DNA of 64,000 nt from an uncultured Pelagibacteraceae bacterium (GCA_902618975.1 CACNCN010000001.1:62001-126000), one strand, 5' to 3'. Shown: positions 9,132 to 18,903, counted from the first letter of the stretch. Notes: a model not told the origin generated them from the sequence alone. Program-made: numbers and translations.

Positions 9132-10586
9132 ATGTTAAATTTAAGTTTAAAAAAATTTAGACAGAATCATAAAAATGGAAAGAGTCAAATTTTGTATATT
9201 AGTCATAAAGCCGATGGTGATAAGCAAATAGAAAATTTAACTAATAACCTACTATATAAGAAAAATACTTTTATTTTTGAATCTGTTGAAAAAGGAACAA
9301 TAAAAGGTAGGTATACAATATTTGGTGCGGACCCAGACAAAATTTGGGAATTTAATAAAGGGAAATGTTATGAAAGCTCAAGCAAAAAAACAAAACTTGT
9401 AAAAGGTTCTCCCAAATCAAACATTGACAAAATTATTAAGAGTTTCAAGTTTAACATCCCAAAAAATCTACCTCAAATTAGCTCGATTATTTCAGGATAT
9501 TTTTCTTATGATATAATTAGATATGTTGAAAATATTCCAGACAAATGCAAAGATGATTTAGGTTTACCTGATGCGAGATTAATAAGACCAAGAAACCTTA
9601 TAATTTATGATAATTTAAAAAAAAAAATATTTTATATCTTCAATTGTTTTAAAGAAGAAAAAATAAAAGATTATCAAGCTAAATACGATCAAATTGAAAA
9701 TAAATTGGAATATCTTATATTTTTATCAAACTATTCAATGAAAATAAAACAAAATCACAAGATAAAAAAAAACTATATAAAATCGAATATCTCAAAAAAG
9801 AAATTTATTAGCATGGTAAAAAAAGCTAAGAAATATATTAAAATTGGTGACATTTTTCAGGTGGTTTTAAGCCAAAGGTTCCAATCTAGTCTTACAAAAT
9901 CACCTTTGGAAATTTATAAAAAACTTAAAATAACAAATCCTTCTCCTTTTATGTATTTTTTCAATTTTGATGATTTTCAAATTATAGGTGCCAGCCCAGA
10001 AATCCTAGTTAGATTAAGAAATAATAAGATAACTGTAAGGCCAATAGCTGGTACACGTCCAAGAGGAAAAACAAAAAAATTAGACAATTTTTATAAGAGT
10101 GATTTATTAAAAGACAAAAAAGAAATTTCAGAGCATCTTATGCTGTTAGATTTAGGTAGGAATGATGCTGGAAAAGTATCAAAAATAAATTCCGTAAAAG
10201 TTACTGAGAGATTTATTGTTGAAAAATATTCACATGTGATGCACATAGTTTCAAATGTAATAGGACAATTTAATAACAAATACTCAAAATTTGACACTCT
10301 TTTGGCTGGGTTTCCAGCTGGTACTGTATCTGGTGCTCCAAAAATTCGTGCAATGGAAATTATTGATGAACTCGAAAGCACTAAAAGAAAAGTTTATGCT
10401 GGTGGCATAGGTTATTTTTCTGCGAATGGAGATTTTGATACTTGTATTGCACTTCGAACAGCTGTGGTTAAAAATAATTTATTTTATGTCCAAGCTGGAG
10501 CTGGTATAGTTGCCGACAGTATTCCGATCAATGAGTACAATGAAACCGTTAATAAAGCTAAAGCATTATTTAATGCGTTAAATTGA
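9132..10586 (+). CDS. trpE: Anthranilate synthase component I
   Basis: TrpE turns chorismate and ammonia into anthranilate, the first tryptophan step. The 484-residue product has an N-terminal regulatory region and the chorismate-binding domain with GDIFQVVLSQRF, ASPEILVR, RPIAGTRPRG, DLGRNDAGKV, FPAGTVSGAPKIRAM and the C-terminal QAGAGIVADS. DLGRND is followed by Ala where relatives often have Val; this is probably neutral. The stop TGA overlaps the trpG ATG by one base, fitting a co-translated two-subunit enzyme. Confidence 0.96.
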   Translation: MLNLSLKKFRQNHKNGKSQILYISHKADGDKQIENLTNNLLYKKNTFIFESVEKGTIKGRYTIFGADPDKIWEFNKGKCYESSSKKTKLVKGSPKSNIDKIIKSFKFNIPKNLPQISSIISGYFSYDIIRYVENIPDKCKDDLGLPDARLIRPRNLIIYDNLKKKIFYIFNCFKEEKIKDYQAKYDQIENKLEYLIFLSNYSMKIKQNHKIKKNYIKSNISKKKFISMVKKAKKYIKIGDIFQVVLSQRFQSSLTKSPLEIYKKLKITNPSPFMYFFNFDDFQIIGASPEILVRLRNNKITVRPIAGTRPRGKTKKLDNFYKSDLLKDKKEISEHLMLLDLGRNDAGKVSKINSVKVTERFIVEKYSHVMHIVSNVIGQFNNKYSKFDTLLAGFPAGTVSGAPKIRAMEIIDELESTKRKVYAGGIGYFSANGDFDTCIALRTAVVKNNLFYVQAGAGIVADSIPINEYNETVNKAKALFNALN

Positions 10587-11152
10587 TGAAAATTTTACTA
10601 ATAGATAACTACGATAGTTTTACTTACAATTTATTTCATTACCTTTCATCTTTAAAAATGGATGTAGATGTAAAGCGTAATGATAAAATTAATACTAGGT
10701 ATATTTTAAAAAATAAATATAAAAAAATTGTAATTTCTCCAGGACCAGGGAATCCAAACCAATCAGGTAATTGTATTGATATAGTTAATAAACTTTATAA
10801 AAATATTCCGATTTTAGGAGTCTGTTTAGGTCATCAAATAATTGGTCAAGTCTTTGGATCAAAAATAATTCAAGCTAAAAAAATGATGCATGGAAAAACT
10901 AGCGTCATTTTATCAAATAAAATAGGAATTTTAAAAAATCTGCCAAAAAAATTTGAAGCAACCAGGTATCATAGCTTAATAATTGAAAAGAAAACATTAT
11001 CTAAAGATTTAATAATTACCGCCGAAACATCAGATGGATTAATAATGGGAATACAACATAAAAAATATAATGTTCATGGAGTACAATTTCACCCTGAAAG
11101 CATTAAAACTAAGTTAGGTATTAATATTTTAAAAAACTTCATTAAAGTTTAA
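10586..11152 (+). CDS. trpG: Anthranilate synthase component II (glutamine amidotransferase)
   Basis: TrpG hydrolyses glutamine and delivers ammonia to TrpE. The 188-residue protein shows LLIDNYDSFTYNL at the start, SPGPGNP, the nucleophile segment GVCLGHQIIGQ and the catalytic HGVQFHPES. I use ATG 10586, which overlaps the trpE stop, rather than the TTG at 10583. It may also serve as PabA for folate synthesis, as in organisms with a single such subunit; this is inference. A 77-base gap separates it from trpD. Confidence 0.95.
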   Translation: MKILLIDNYDSFTYNLFHYLSSLKMDVDVKRNDKINTRYILKNKYKKIVISPGPGNPNQSGNCIDIVNKLYKNIPILGVCLGHQIIGQVFGSKIIQAKKMMHGKTSVILSNKIGILKNLPKKFEATRYHSLIIEKKTLSKDLIITAETSDGLIMGIQHKKYNVHGVQFHPESIKTKLGINILKNFIKV

Positions 11153-11229
11153 GCATTTAATAAGGAATTTTTTGCAATTGGGTAATTATAATATTTATGA
11201 TTATAAGAGTTATGATAATGGTTAATTAA

Positions 11230-12222
11230 ATGAAACAATTCATTGAAAAAATTAAAAATAAAGAAAATCTATCTTTTGATGAAAGCAAAGCTGCATTTGA
11301 ATTATTAATGGATGGTAAAGCTGAGGAACAAGAAATATTTGATTTTTTAACACTTTTATCAAATAAAGGTGAGGCTTCAGAAGAAATAGCTGGTGGTGTC
11401 TATGTTCTTAGGAATAAGTCTAAAAGAGTAAATGTAGAAAATTGTATTGATACATGCGGTACAGGTGGTGATGGTATGAATACTCTTAATATATCAACAG
11501 CATCTGCAATATTACTCGCAAGTATGGGAGTGAAAGTAGCAAAACATGGAAATAAAGCTGTTTCATCAAAGTGTGGATCAGGTGATGTTTTGGAGGCTTT
11601 AAATATAAAAATTAATTTAGAACCAAAGGATGTAGAAATACAAATTAATAAATATAATTTTGGTTTCATGTTTGCGCCTAATTATCATAGTGCGATGAGA
11701 TTTGTTGGACCAACTAGAAAAAAAATCGGTAAAAGAACTATATTTAATATGATAGGACCTTTAAGTAGTCCAGCTCTTGTTAAAAGACAAGTAGTAGGAG
11801 TTTTTGATAAAAAATTTATAAAGATATTTGCAAATGCCCTAAAAAACTTAAATTTAAAATTTGCATGGATTATAAACAGTGAAGATGGACTAGATGAGAT
11901 TTCTCCTTATGCAAAAACAAATGTAATTCAATTAAAAGATGGAAAAATTTCCGAAATTATTATTGACCCTAAAGAATTAAACATAAATTTAGACAAATTT
12001 GAAAATATTATCGGTGATGATGCAAATTATAATGCAGACCAAATGATTAATATATTCAAAGGTGAGGATAATGATTTTTCTAAAGCAGTCTGTTTAAATG
12101 CTGCTGCAGGTTTAATGGTAAATGAATCTTACAAAAATTTTGTTGATGCATATAATAGCGCTAGAAATCATATCTTATCAAATAAAGTTTTTAAACACTT
12201 AGAAAAAATTCAAAATGGCTGA
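11230..12222 (+). CDS. trpD: Anthranilate phosphoribosyltransferase
   Basis: TrpD transfers phosphoribose from PRPP to anthranilate. The 330-residue protein shows DTCGTGGDGMNTLNIST (PRPP-binding), KHGNKAVSSKCGSGDVLEAL, FAPNYHSAMRFVGPTRKKIGKRTIFNMIGPL and DEISP. Length is normal. The last 8 bases overlap the trpC start, so translation is coupled. The 77-base spacer before it has no evident terminator hairpin. Confidence 0.96.
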   Translation: MKQFIEKIKNKENLSFDESKAAFELLMDGKAEEQEIFDFLTLLSNKGEASEEIAGGVYVLRNKSKRVNVENCIDTCGTGGDGMNTLNISTASAILLASMGVKVAKHGNKAVSSKCGSGDVLEALNIKINLEPKDVEIQINKYNFGFMFAPNYHSAMRFVGPTRKKIGKRTIFNMIGPLSSPALVKRQVVGVFDKKFIKIFANALKNLNLKFAWIINSEDGLDEISPYAKTNVIQLKDGKISEIIIDPKELNINLDKFENIIGDDANYNADQMINIFKGEDNDFSKAVCLNAAAGLMVNESYKNFVDAYNSARNHILSNKVFKHLEKIQNG

Positions 12223-13006
12223 AAATATTCTTGAAAAGATAATTAAAAAGAAAAGTGAAAATATATTCAATTTAAAAAAAACTATTTCCACAGACAAATT
12301 AGACGAATTGATTAATAAAAATAGAACATTTATTAATTTTAAAGAAAAAATTGAAAATAATATCAAAGAAAGTAAATTTTCTATTATTGCGGAAATCAAA
12401 AAAGCAAGCCCTTCCGCGGGTGTAATTATCAAAGATTACGATCCAGTTAACATTGCAAATATATATAATGATAATAAAGCTACTTGTTTATCAGTTCTAA
12501 CTGAAGAAGAATTTTTTTTAGGTAATTTAGTACATATTAGTAAAATTAAACAAAAAATTAATTTACCAATTCTTTGTAAGGATTTTTTTGTAGATAAATT
12601 TCAAATACCCCTTGCTAAAAGCTATGGAGCGGATGCCATATTAATAATTCTGGCTGGTGTTTCGGATAGGCTGGCAAATGAATTATATGAAGAAGCTTTA
12701 AAGCTAAACATGACTGTTATTGTGGAAGTTCACACTATAAATGAAGCGAAACAAGCACTTAAATTTAAAGATGCTTTGATAGGAATAAATAATAGAAACT
12801 TAAAAACTTTAAAAACAGAAATAAATACAACTTTTGATATTCATGATATTTTGGTTAATCACTCAGGACCTTTAATTTCAGAGAGTGGAATTAAAACAAA
12901 AGACGAACTATTAGAAATATCAAGTAATACATCTATTAAAACTTTTTTGATTGGTGAATCGCTTTTGAAAAACTTAAAAAATAATTTAATTTTTTCCGTC
13001 CTCTAG
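12215..13006 (+). CDS. trpC: Indole-3-glycerol phosphate synthase
   Basis: TrpC closes the indole ring from CdRP. The 263-residue TIM-barrel protein keeps IIAEIKKASPSAGVI (catalytic Lys), SVLTEEEFFLG, ILCKDFFVDKFQI, VEVHTINEA, IGINNRNLKT and ISESGIKTKDE. It is a stand-alone enzyme, not fused to trpF. trpF, trpB and trpA are not in the window, so the pathway is split as in many Alphaproteobacteria. It ends 88 bases before lexA. Confidence 0.96.
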   Translation: MAENILEKIIKKKSENIFNLKKTISTDKLDELINKNRTFINFKEKIENNIKESKFSIIAEIKKASPSAGVIIKDYDPVNIANIYNDNKATCLSVLTEEEFFLGNLVHISKIKQKINLPILCKDFFVDKFQIPLAKSYGADAILIILAGVSDRLANELYEEALKLNMTVIVEVHTINEAKQALKFKDALIGINNRNLKTLKTEINTTFDIHDILVNHSGPLISESGIKTKDELLEISSNTSIKTFLIGESLLKNLKNNLIFSVL

Positions 13007-13055
13007 TTACATTATGCGCTATTTTATTTGTTTTTTTACTATTGTGAATTTTGGA

Positions 13056-13070
13056 GAACTTTTATAGAAC
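13056..13070 (+). promoter_or_regulatory. SOS box (LexA operator) of lexA
   Basis: The sequence GAACTTTTATAGAAC is an exact GAAC-N7-GAAC direct repeat, the reverse complement of GTTC-N7-GTTC, the LexA-binding consensus known in Alphaproteobacteria. It lies 25 bases upstream of the lexA start codon, the expected place for autorepression. That LexA binds here is inference from the match and location. Confidence 0.82.
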
Positions 13071-13077
13071 ATTATTT

Positions 13078-13092
13078 GTACGATATTTGTTC
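13078..13092 (+). promoter_or_regulatory. Second, imperfect SOS-type repeat at lexA
   Basis: GTACGATATTTGTTC is GTAC-N7-GTTC, one mismatch from the alphaproteobacterial SOS box, in the opposite orientation to the perfect box and ending two bases before the lexA ATG. It could be a second operator that blocks early elongation or translation start. With AT-rich surroundings chance is possible, so confidence is modest. Confidence 0.45.
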
Positions 13093-13094
13093 TT

Positions 13095-13772
13095 ATGTTA
13101 ACAAAAAAACAAAAAAATTTATTGCTATTTATTAATAAGAAACTGAGAAGCTCTGGTGTTTCTCCTTCTTATGAGGAAATGAAGGATTCGTTAAATTTAA
13201 AATCAAAGTCAGGTATTCATAGATTGATTAGCGCTTTAGAGGAAAGAGGATTTATTAAACGACTTGCACATAAAGCAAGAGCCTTAGAAGTAATAAAATT
13301 ACCCGAAACTGCTTCAGCAAATGATATATATAATAATTTTTCACCTAGTGTGATTAAAGGTGGTTTGGATGAGGCTAATGATATAAAAGAAAATGAAGTG
13401 CCTATTTTAGGTGATATTGCTGCTGGAACTCCAATTGAAGCAATTCAAAATGAAGTAACGAGGATACCATTACCTGACAGTATAGAAAATAAGGGTGAAT
13501 TTTTTGGTCTAAAAGTTAGCGGCGACTCAATGATTGAAGCCGGGATAAATGACGGTGATACAGTTATAATTAAAAAAACGAATACAGCTGAGAACGGTAA
13601 AATTGTCGTCGCTTTAATTGATGATCATGAAGCGATGTTGAAAAGATTAAGAAGAAAAGGAAAAACAATAGCTCTTGAAAGCGCCAATAGAAATTATGAG
13701 ACTAAAATTTTTGGTCCTGATAGAGTTAAAGTTCAGGGAATACTTGTATCTTTATATAGAAACTTCCACTAA
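13095..13772 (+). CDS. lexA: SOS regulon repressor LexA
   Basis: LexA represses DNA-damage genes and cleaves itself when RecA is activated. The 225-residue protein has an N-terminal winged helix ([32 protein letters not shown]), the Ala-Gly cleavage site in GDIAAGTP, and the S24 peptidase domain with [13 protein letters not shown] (catalytic Ser) and [11 protein letters not shown] (catalytic Lys). Length matches alphaproteobacterial LexA. An exact GAAC-N7-GAAC operator lies upstream. The following gltX starts 20 bases later and may be cotranscribed. Confidence 0.96.
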   Translation: MLTKKQKNLLLFINKKLRSSGVSPSYEEMKDSLNLKSKSGIHRLISALEERGFIKRLAHKARALEVIKLPETASANDIYNNFSPSVIKGGLDEANDIKENEVPILGDIAAGTPIEAIQNEVTRIPLPDSIENKGEFFGLKVSGDSMIEAGINDGDTVIIKKTNTAENGKIVVALIDDHEAMLKRLRRKGKTIALESANRNYETKIFGPDRVKVQGILVSLYRNFH

Positions 13773-13792
13773 AATAGTCTAAATATTTAAAA

Positions 13793-15190
13793 ATGTCTAA
13801 AGTAGCAACTAGATTTGCTCCATCACCGACAGGAGCTCTACATATTGGGGGTGTTAGAACGGCATTATTTAATTGGCTATACTCCAAAAGTCAAAACGGT
13901 AAGTTTTATTTAAGAGTTGAAGATACTGATAAAGAACGATCTAAAGATGAATATAAAGACCAAATAATACAATCACTAAAATGGATTGGTATAAAATTTG
14001 ATGGAGAAGAATATATTCAATCAGAAAAAGTAGACGATCACATAAAAGTTGTAAATGAACTTCTTAAAAACGATAAAGCGTATAAATGCTATTGTTCAAG
14101 TGAAGAAATAGAAGAACAAAAAAAAAGATCGAGACAAAAAAAGATTCCTTATATTTACGATAGAAAATGGAGAGATAAAAAAGAATCTGATGCCCCAAAA
14201 GATATTAAACCTGTTATTAGATTTAAAAGTCAGATTAATGGAAAATCGATATTAAAAGATTTAGTTCAAGGTGATGTTGAAATTGACAATAATACAATTG
14301 AGGATTTTATTATCCTAAGAAATGATGGTACTCCAACATATAATTTGTCAGCAGCTGTAGATGACCACTTAATGAATATGACGCATATTATTAGAGGTGA
14401 CGATCACAAAATAAACACCTTCAAACAAATACAAATTTACCATGCAATGAAATGGAATTTACCTTCATTTGCTCATGTACCACTAATACACACCATCGAA
14501 GGAAAGAAACTATCAAAGCGAGATCATGCTTCTACATTGGATGATTACTCAAAAATAGGGATTATGCCAGATGCTCTAAGAAATTATCTTTTGAGATTAG
14601 GCTGGTCTTATAAGGATAAAGAAATTTTTACCTTAGATGAAAGTATTAAATTTTTTAATTTAGATGGTATAGGTAAATCTCCATCGAAACTCGATATGAG
14701 TAGAATATTATCAATAAATGAGCACTATATTAAGAATATTAATGAAAATGATTTATTCAATCAATTAATTGAATATTGTAAATTATATAAAAGTGAAATT
14801 CAATCAGATAAAAAAGATAAGATTAAAAAATCTCTTACTTTCTTAAAAAATAAAGCAAAAACTTTAGAGGATATATTTAATAATGGTCAATATATTATAA
14901 AAGATGAGGTTGATTTTAATAAGGATGATCTTAAATTAATTGATGATAAAGCAAGAAAAGTAATTTCTGACTTTAATAATCAATTTGAAAAAATAGATCA
15001 GCCTTCTCGAGAAATTTTAGAACCAATAATAAATGGGCTCATAAAATTCCACGACACAAATTTTAAGGGGGTTGGACAACCATTAAGGATTGCACTAACT
15101 GGCTCAAAGTTTGGACCTGGCATTTATGATATTATTTTATCTTTAGGGAAAGAAGAGGTTCAAAAAAGACTAAGAGCTAAGATAGCTTGA
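13793..15190 (+). CDS. gltX: Glutamyl-tRNA synthetase
   Basis: This class I aminoacyl-tRNA synthetase charges tRNA-Glu. The 465-residue protein has RFAPSPTGALHIGGVRTALFNWL (HIGH-type motif), EDTDKERS, the IRGDDHKINTFKQI segment and the KMSKS-type loop GKKLSKRDHAS. Length is usual. Whether it also mischarges tRNA-Gln cannot be told here; gatCAB is not in the window. Its 3' end overlaps the convergent lpxB by 21 bases, leaving no room for a classical terminator on either side. Confidence 0.96.
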   Translation: MSKVATRFAPSPTGALHIGGVRTALFNWLYSKSQNGKFYLRVEDTDKERSKDEYKDQIIQSLKWIGIKFDGEEYIQSEKVDDHIKVVNELLKNDKAYKCYCSSEEIEEQKKRSRQKKIPYIYDRKWRDKKESDAPKDIKPVIRFKSQINGKSILKDLVQGDVEIDNNTIEDFIILRNDGTPTYNLSAAVDDHLMNMTHIIRGDDHKINTFKQIQIYHAMKWNLPSFAHVPLIHTIEGKKLSKRDHASTLDDYSKIGIMPDALRNYLLRLGWSYKDKEIFTLDESIKFFNLDGIGKSPSKLDMSRILSINEHYIKNINENDLFNQLIEYCKLYKSEIQSDKKDKIKKSLTFLKNKAKTLEDIFNNGQYIIKDEVDFNKDDLKLIDDKARKVISDFNNQFEKIDQPSREILEPIINGLIKFHDTNFKGVGQPLRIALTGSKFGPGIYDIILSLGKEEVQKRLRAKIA

Positions 15191-16306
15191 AACTACCTCT
15201 GTGGCCTCTGATGATGAAGACGTTTTAGATCTAATCTCATTTAAAGTATGATTCACATCGTGAATTTGCTTTTTCATAAGATCAGGGTTTTTTAAAAAGT
15301 ATACCACAGATCTAAAAATTTCTTTTGAATTACATTCTTTTTGAATTAATTCTGGGATTATTTCTTTTTGATTTATAATATTAATAATATTTGCAAATTT
15401 TGTCTTAACTAAAGACTTAACAATAAAAAAATTAATAAAATTCATTTTATAAATTATGATAGACGGAACTTTCGCATTGCAGATTTCAAGAGAAACAGTT
15501 CCAGATTTTGCCACAGCAAATATTGAGTTTGATAAAATTTGAGATTTTATATTTTCTTCTGATATCACATCAACATTATCAAATTTTGTTTTTATAATCT
15601 CATCCTTTATCAAATCTTTATTTTGATCAGTCGCATGAAAAATAAAATTATATTCATTAAATTTTTTATTCATTAATTTAATAAAATCTATTAAGATTGG
15701 TAAAAGAATGTTTGTTTCAGATGTTCGACTTCCAGCAAATAAAGATATTATTTTTTTATTTTCATTAATTATATTTGATAAATTTGTTTTAACATTTTCT
15801 TTATTTTCGAGTAAGGGATGACCAACAAAAGTATTCTTGATACTTTCTTTATCAAAATATTTTTTTTCAAAATTAAATAATAATAAAACATGGTCTAAAA
15901 ACTTTTTAAAATTCTTAACCCTACCCTCTCTCCATACCCATACTTGTGGTGCTACATAATGTATTGTTTTAATATTAGGATTGATATTTTTTACTTTTTT
16001 AGCAACTCTTAGGGTAAAATCTGGACTATCTACACTAAATAGAATATCGGGATTAAATTCAATTATCTTGTTTACAGTTTCATTTATTTTGTTTCTGATT
16101 TTAAACAAATTTAGTATAACACTAGTAAAACCAATGTAAGTTATATCTTTAAGATCATAAATTGATTTGATTCCAAGTTTGTTTAAATGAGAGCCTCCAA
16201 CACTTAAATATTCTATATCGGAATGATTTTGTTGAAGTTTATCTATTACGGTTGATGCTAATTTGTCTCCTGAGGGTTCACCAGTTAATATAAAAATTTT
16301 TTTCAT
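15170..16306 (-). CDS. lpxB: Lipid-A-disaccharide synthase
   Basis: LpxB condenses UDP-2,3-diacylglucosamine with lipid X to the lipid A disaccharide on the inner face of the inner membrane. The 378-residue glycosyltransferase (GT19) starts IFILTGEPSGDKLAS and carries SVGGSHLNKLGI, SVDSPDFTLR, HYVAPQVWVWREGRV, LLFNFEKKYF, VGHPLLE, LFAGSRTSE and KSGTVSLEICN. It overlaps lpxI by 4 bases (ATGA) and is the last gene of the long minus-strand run. Its end overlaps gltX. Confidence 0.95.
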   Translation of the reverse strand: MKKIFILTGEPSGDKLASTVIDKLQQNHSDIEYLSVGGSHLNKLGIKSIYDLKDITYIGFTSVILNLFKIRNKINETVNKIIEFNPDILFSVDSPDFTLRVAKKVKNINPNIKTIHYVAPQVWVWREGRVKNFKKFLDHVLLLFNFEKKYFDKESIKNTFVGHPLLENKENVKTNLSNIINENKKIISLFAGSRTSETNILLPILIDFIKLMNKKFNEYNFIFHATDQNKDLIKDEIIKTKFDNVDVISEENIKSQILSNSIFAVAKSGTVSLEICNAKVPSIIIYKMNFINFFIVKSLVKTKFANIINIINQKEIIPELIQKECNSKEIFRSVVYFLKNPDLMKKQIHDVNHTLNEIRSKTSSSSEATEVVSSYLSS

Positions 16307-17097
16307 TTCACTGAAATAAACATCCTATTTTTATTAGCAAAACTAATACATTTATTTTTATCTAAAAATACATGTTGTTTACCTTTTACAACAATGCCTT
16401 TTAATCCAGCTGTCTTACTTTGTTTTAACGTTTTTAAACCAATGGTAGGTAAGTCAACTCTAAGATCCTGTTTTTTTTTTGGAAACTTAACTAAAACACC
16501 ATGGTTTCGAAATTTTTTACTTTTACTTTTTTCGAGTAATTTTTTTGTTCCACCTTTTCCCTCTATAGAAATTACTTTTTTATTTCTTACAACTACAGCT
16601 TGGCTGTAATTATACTCTTTTAAATTATTTAGCGTTTTGATGGCCTTTCTAATATCTAATTGATCCTTACTGTTGGGCTTAATACTTGAGTAGTTACCTT
16701 TTTTAAGAGTTAGCTCTGGATTAAATTTAAGTGAATTTTCAGTTTTTATATTATTTTGAGCTAATATTTTTATAATTTCTTTCAAAATTGCAGCATCACC
16801 AAGCTTCGATGCTTTAATAATTCTTGGAATATAGTAAATTCCTTTAAAATCTAACTTTAATTTAGAAAAGTTTGGCTTAATAACTTTCCCTGCAAATAAA
16901 ACTTTTTTACAGCTGTTTTCCTTAAGAATATTAATTATTTTTCCAAATTGACCCATAGAAACTAAATAAGATTTACTATCTTTTTTAAATTTCTTTGATT
17001 TGGATAAATCTATTATTAAATACTTTATTTTTCTTTTCTTAATTATTTTAAGTATTTTGTTCGGAAAATCTGTATCACCAAAAATTAATCCTATCAT
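16303..17097 (-). CDS. lpxI: UDP-2,3-diacylglucosamine pyrophosphatase LpxI
   Basis: LpxI splits UDP-2,3-diacylglucosamine to lipid X and UMP, the non-orthologous replacement of LpxH found in Alphaproteobacteria. The 264-residue protein fits the family (formerly DUF1009): an N-terminal GLIFGDTDFP region, MGQFGKIINILKENSCKKVLFAGKV, GDAAILKEI, and a C-terminal block with VVRNKKVISIEGKGGT, RVDLPTIGLKT and GIVVKGKQ. Its position between lpxA and lpxB is the standard alphaproteobacterial arrangement and strongly supports the call. Confidence 0.92.
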   Translation of the reverse strand: MIGLIFGDTDFPNKILKIIKKRKIKYLIIDLSKSKKFKKDSKSYLVSMGQFGKIINILKENSCKKVLFAGKVIKPNFSKLKLDFKGIYYIPRIIKASKLGDAAILKEIIKILAQNNIKTENSLKFNPELTLKKGNYSSIKPNSKDQLDIRKAIKTLNNLKEYNYSQAVVVRNKKVISIEGKGGTKKLLEKSKSKKFRNHGVLVKFPKKKQDLRVDLPTIGLKTLKQSKTAGLKGIVVKGKQHVFLDKNKCISFANKNRMFISVK

Positions 17098-17098
17098 T

Positions 17099-17875
17099 TT
17101 ATGAAAATGGGGTGCAAATAGACCTTTTTTTATCTTTTGTAATGAATTCTATTACTTCTTTAACTAATGGATTTTGATGAAATGAACCATTTAATTTACT
17201 TATATTTTCATTGATATTTTTGGTAGCGAAAATCTCCTTATAAGCCTCACTCAAGCCTAAAATGTGCTTATTTTCAAATTTAGCTCTTCTCAACCCTATT
17301 AAATTCAATCCTTGTAATGAATTTCTATTCCCTGTTGATAATCCATATGGAATAACATCGTGCAATACTCCAGTCATACCTCCGATCATTGCCATTTTAC
17401 CAATTCTTGTAAACTGTTGAACAGCAGAATTTCCACCAATTACCACTCCGTCTTCAATAATAGCGTGTCCACCTAAAGGAACATTATTTGCTATGATTAC
17501 ATTATTACCTACATGACAATCATGTGCTATATGAGATGAGATCATAAACAAACAATTATTTCCAATTATAGTTTTTCCTCCACCACCAATTGTCCCAGGA
17601 TTTATTGTGACATATTCTCTTATTTTATTGTTGTCTCCAATAATTAAACATGTTTCTTCACCATTATATTTTAAATCTTGAGGATCATTAATTGAAACAA
17701 ATGGATAAATTTTATTTCCTTTTCCAATTTTTGTATTACCAATTATACTTACATGAGATTGAATTATTGTATTCTCTCCAATTTCAACATTAGGACCAAT
17801 AAAAGAATATGGACCGATCTTTACGCTAGAATGAATTCTTGCGTCTTTATCAATTATAGAAGTTTTATCTATCAC
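17099..17875 (-). CDS. lpxA: UDP-N-acetylglucosamine acyltransferase
   Basis: LpxA adds the first 3-hydroxyacyl chain to UDP-GlcNAc. The 258-residue protein is a left-handed beta-helix built of hexapeptide repeats ([IV]GxxxxI), with the catalytic His in SSHIAHDCHVGNN and the conserved VIPYGLSTGNRNSLQGLNLIGLRR stretch before the C-terminal helices. It starts with GTG; the GTGA overlaps the lpxD stop by 4 bases. Acyl chain preference cannot be read with confidence. Confidence 0.96.
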   Translation of the reverse strand: MIDKTSIIDKDARIHSSVKIGPYSFIGPNVEIGENTIIQSHVSIIGNTKIGKGNKIYPFVSINDPQDLKYNGEETCLIIGDNNKIREYVTINPGTIGGGGKTIIGNNCLFMISSHIAHDCHVGNNVIIANNVPLGGHAIIEDGVVIGGNSAVQQFTRIGKMAMIGGMTGVLHDVIPYGLSTGNRNSLQGLNLIGLRRAKFENKHILGLSEAYKEIFATKNINENISKLNGSFHQNPLVKEVIEFITKDKKRSICTPFS

Positions 17876-18849
17876 TTATTTTCTCTAATAAAGTTTTTTA
17901 AATCTTTAGCTGGATAGCCCATCACTTTAGAATTATCTGGAATATTTTTTATAACTCCACTTCCGCCGCCTATTTGGACATTATTACCAACTTTAAGGTG
18001 GCCCGAAATTCCTGCTTGACCACCAATCATAACATTATTACCTAAAACAGAACTTCCAGCAAATCCAACTTGTCCTGCTATGATACAGTTTTCACCAATT
18101 TTAACGTTATGAGCTACGTGTATTTGATTATCTAAAAATGTATTTTTTCCTATAATAGTATTTGAAATTGAACCTCTATCTATTGTAGATCCACAGCCTA
18201 TTTCTACATTATCTTCAATTATAACAATACCTATTTGAGGGTATCTTATATTAGAGTCTTTATTAGGAAAAAATCCAAAACCTTTTTTTCCAATCACACA
18301 ATTATCTAAAATATGAACATTATTCTTAATTAATGAATTTCTAATAATAACATTAGACCCTATAGAACAGTTATTTCCTATGATTACATTTTTTTCGATT
18401 ATTGAGTTATGACCTATTGAACAATTTAAACCAATTTTTACACCCTCGCCAATTAGTACATTTTTTCCAAATTTAACTTCATTATTTAATTTTATTTCAT
18501 TTATATCTTTAACGGAGCTATCAAGTTTATCAGTTACAGAGTCTGGATAAAAAATTTTGGTAATTTGGGCTGTATGTAATAAAACTTTATTTGAAATTAT
18601 AGCCTTGCAAGTGTTTGGTAAAATCGATGTAAAATTTTCTGGTGTTATACAATAAGATGCTTTTGTAATTTTTGCTAATTCAATATATTTTTTTGAATGA
18701 AAAAAAGTTATTTCGTTTTTTTTAGATGTGCTTAAATCTTTAATATCGTTTATTTTGTCATCGGGGAAATTATAATTATTTAAATTAATTGATTTAAGTA
18801 AATAATTAATATTATGAGGTCCAGTATTTTTAAAAAATGGATTGATCAT
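17872..18849 (-). CDS. lpxD: UDP-3-O-(3-hydroxyacyl)glucosamine N-acyltransferase
   Basis: LpxD adds the second 3-hydroxyacyl chain in lipid A synthesis. The 325-residue protein has the N-terminal uridine-binding domain (residues 1-100, with EITFFHSKKY), a long hexapeptide-repeat beta-helix, the CGSTIDRGS segment and the catalytic His region QIHVAHNVKIGENCIIAGQ, followed by a short C-terminal helix. The order fabZ-lpxD-lpxA differs from E. coli, where lpxD precedes fabZ. A 54-base gap to fabZ is the only non-trivial gap in this 13-gene cluster. Confidence 0.95.
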   Translation of the reverse strand: MINPFFKNTGPHNINYLLKSINLNNYNFPDDKINDIKDLSTSKKNEITFFHSKKYIELAKITKASYCITPENFTSILPNTCKAIISNKVLLHTAQITKIFYPDSVTDKLDSSVKDINEIKLNNEVKFGKNVLIGEGVKIGLNCSIGHNSIIEKNVIIGNNCSIGSNVIIRNSLIKNNVHILDNCVIGKKGFGFFPNKDSNIRYPQIGIVIIEDNVEIGCGSTIDRGSISNTIIGKNTFLDNQIHVAHNVKIGENCIIAGQVGFAGSSVLGNNVMIGGQAGISGHLKVGNNVQIGGGSGVIKNIPDNSKVMGYPAKDLKNFIRENK

Positions 18850-18903
18850 TTATAGGTTTAATATCAAAACCTACATCAAAAAGTTATCAAGATTTATTGC
18901 TAA

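Noticed and set aside
11153-11229. Possible trp attenuator or terminator between trpG and trpD
   Set aside because: The spacer is AT-rich with only weak, A/T-only dyads and no run of Trp codons.
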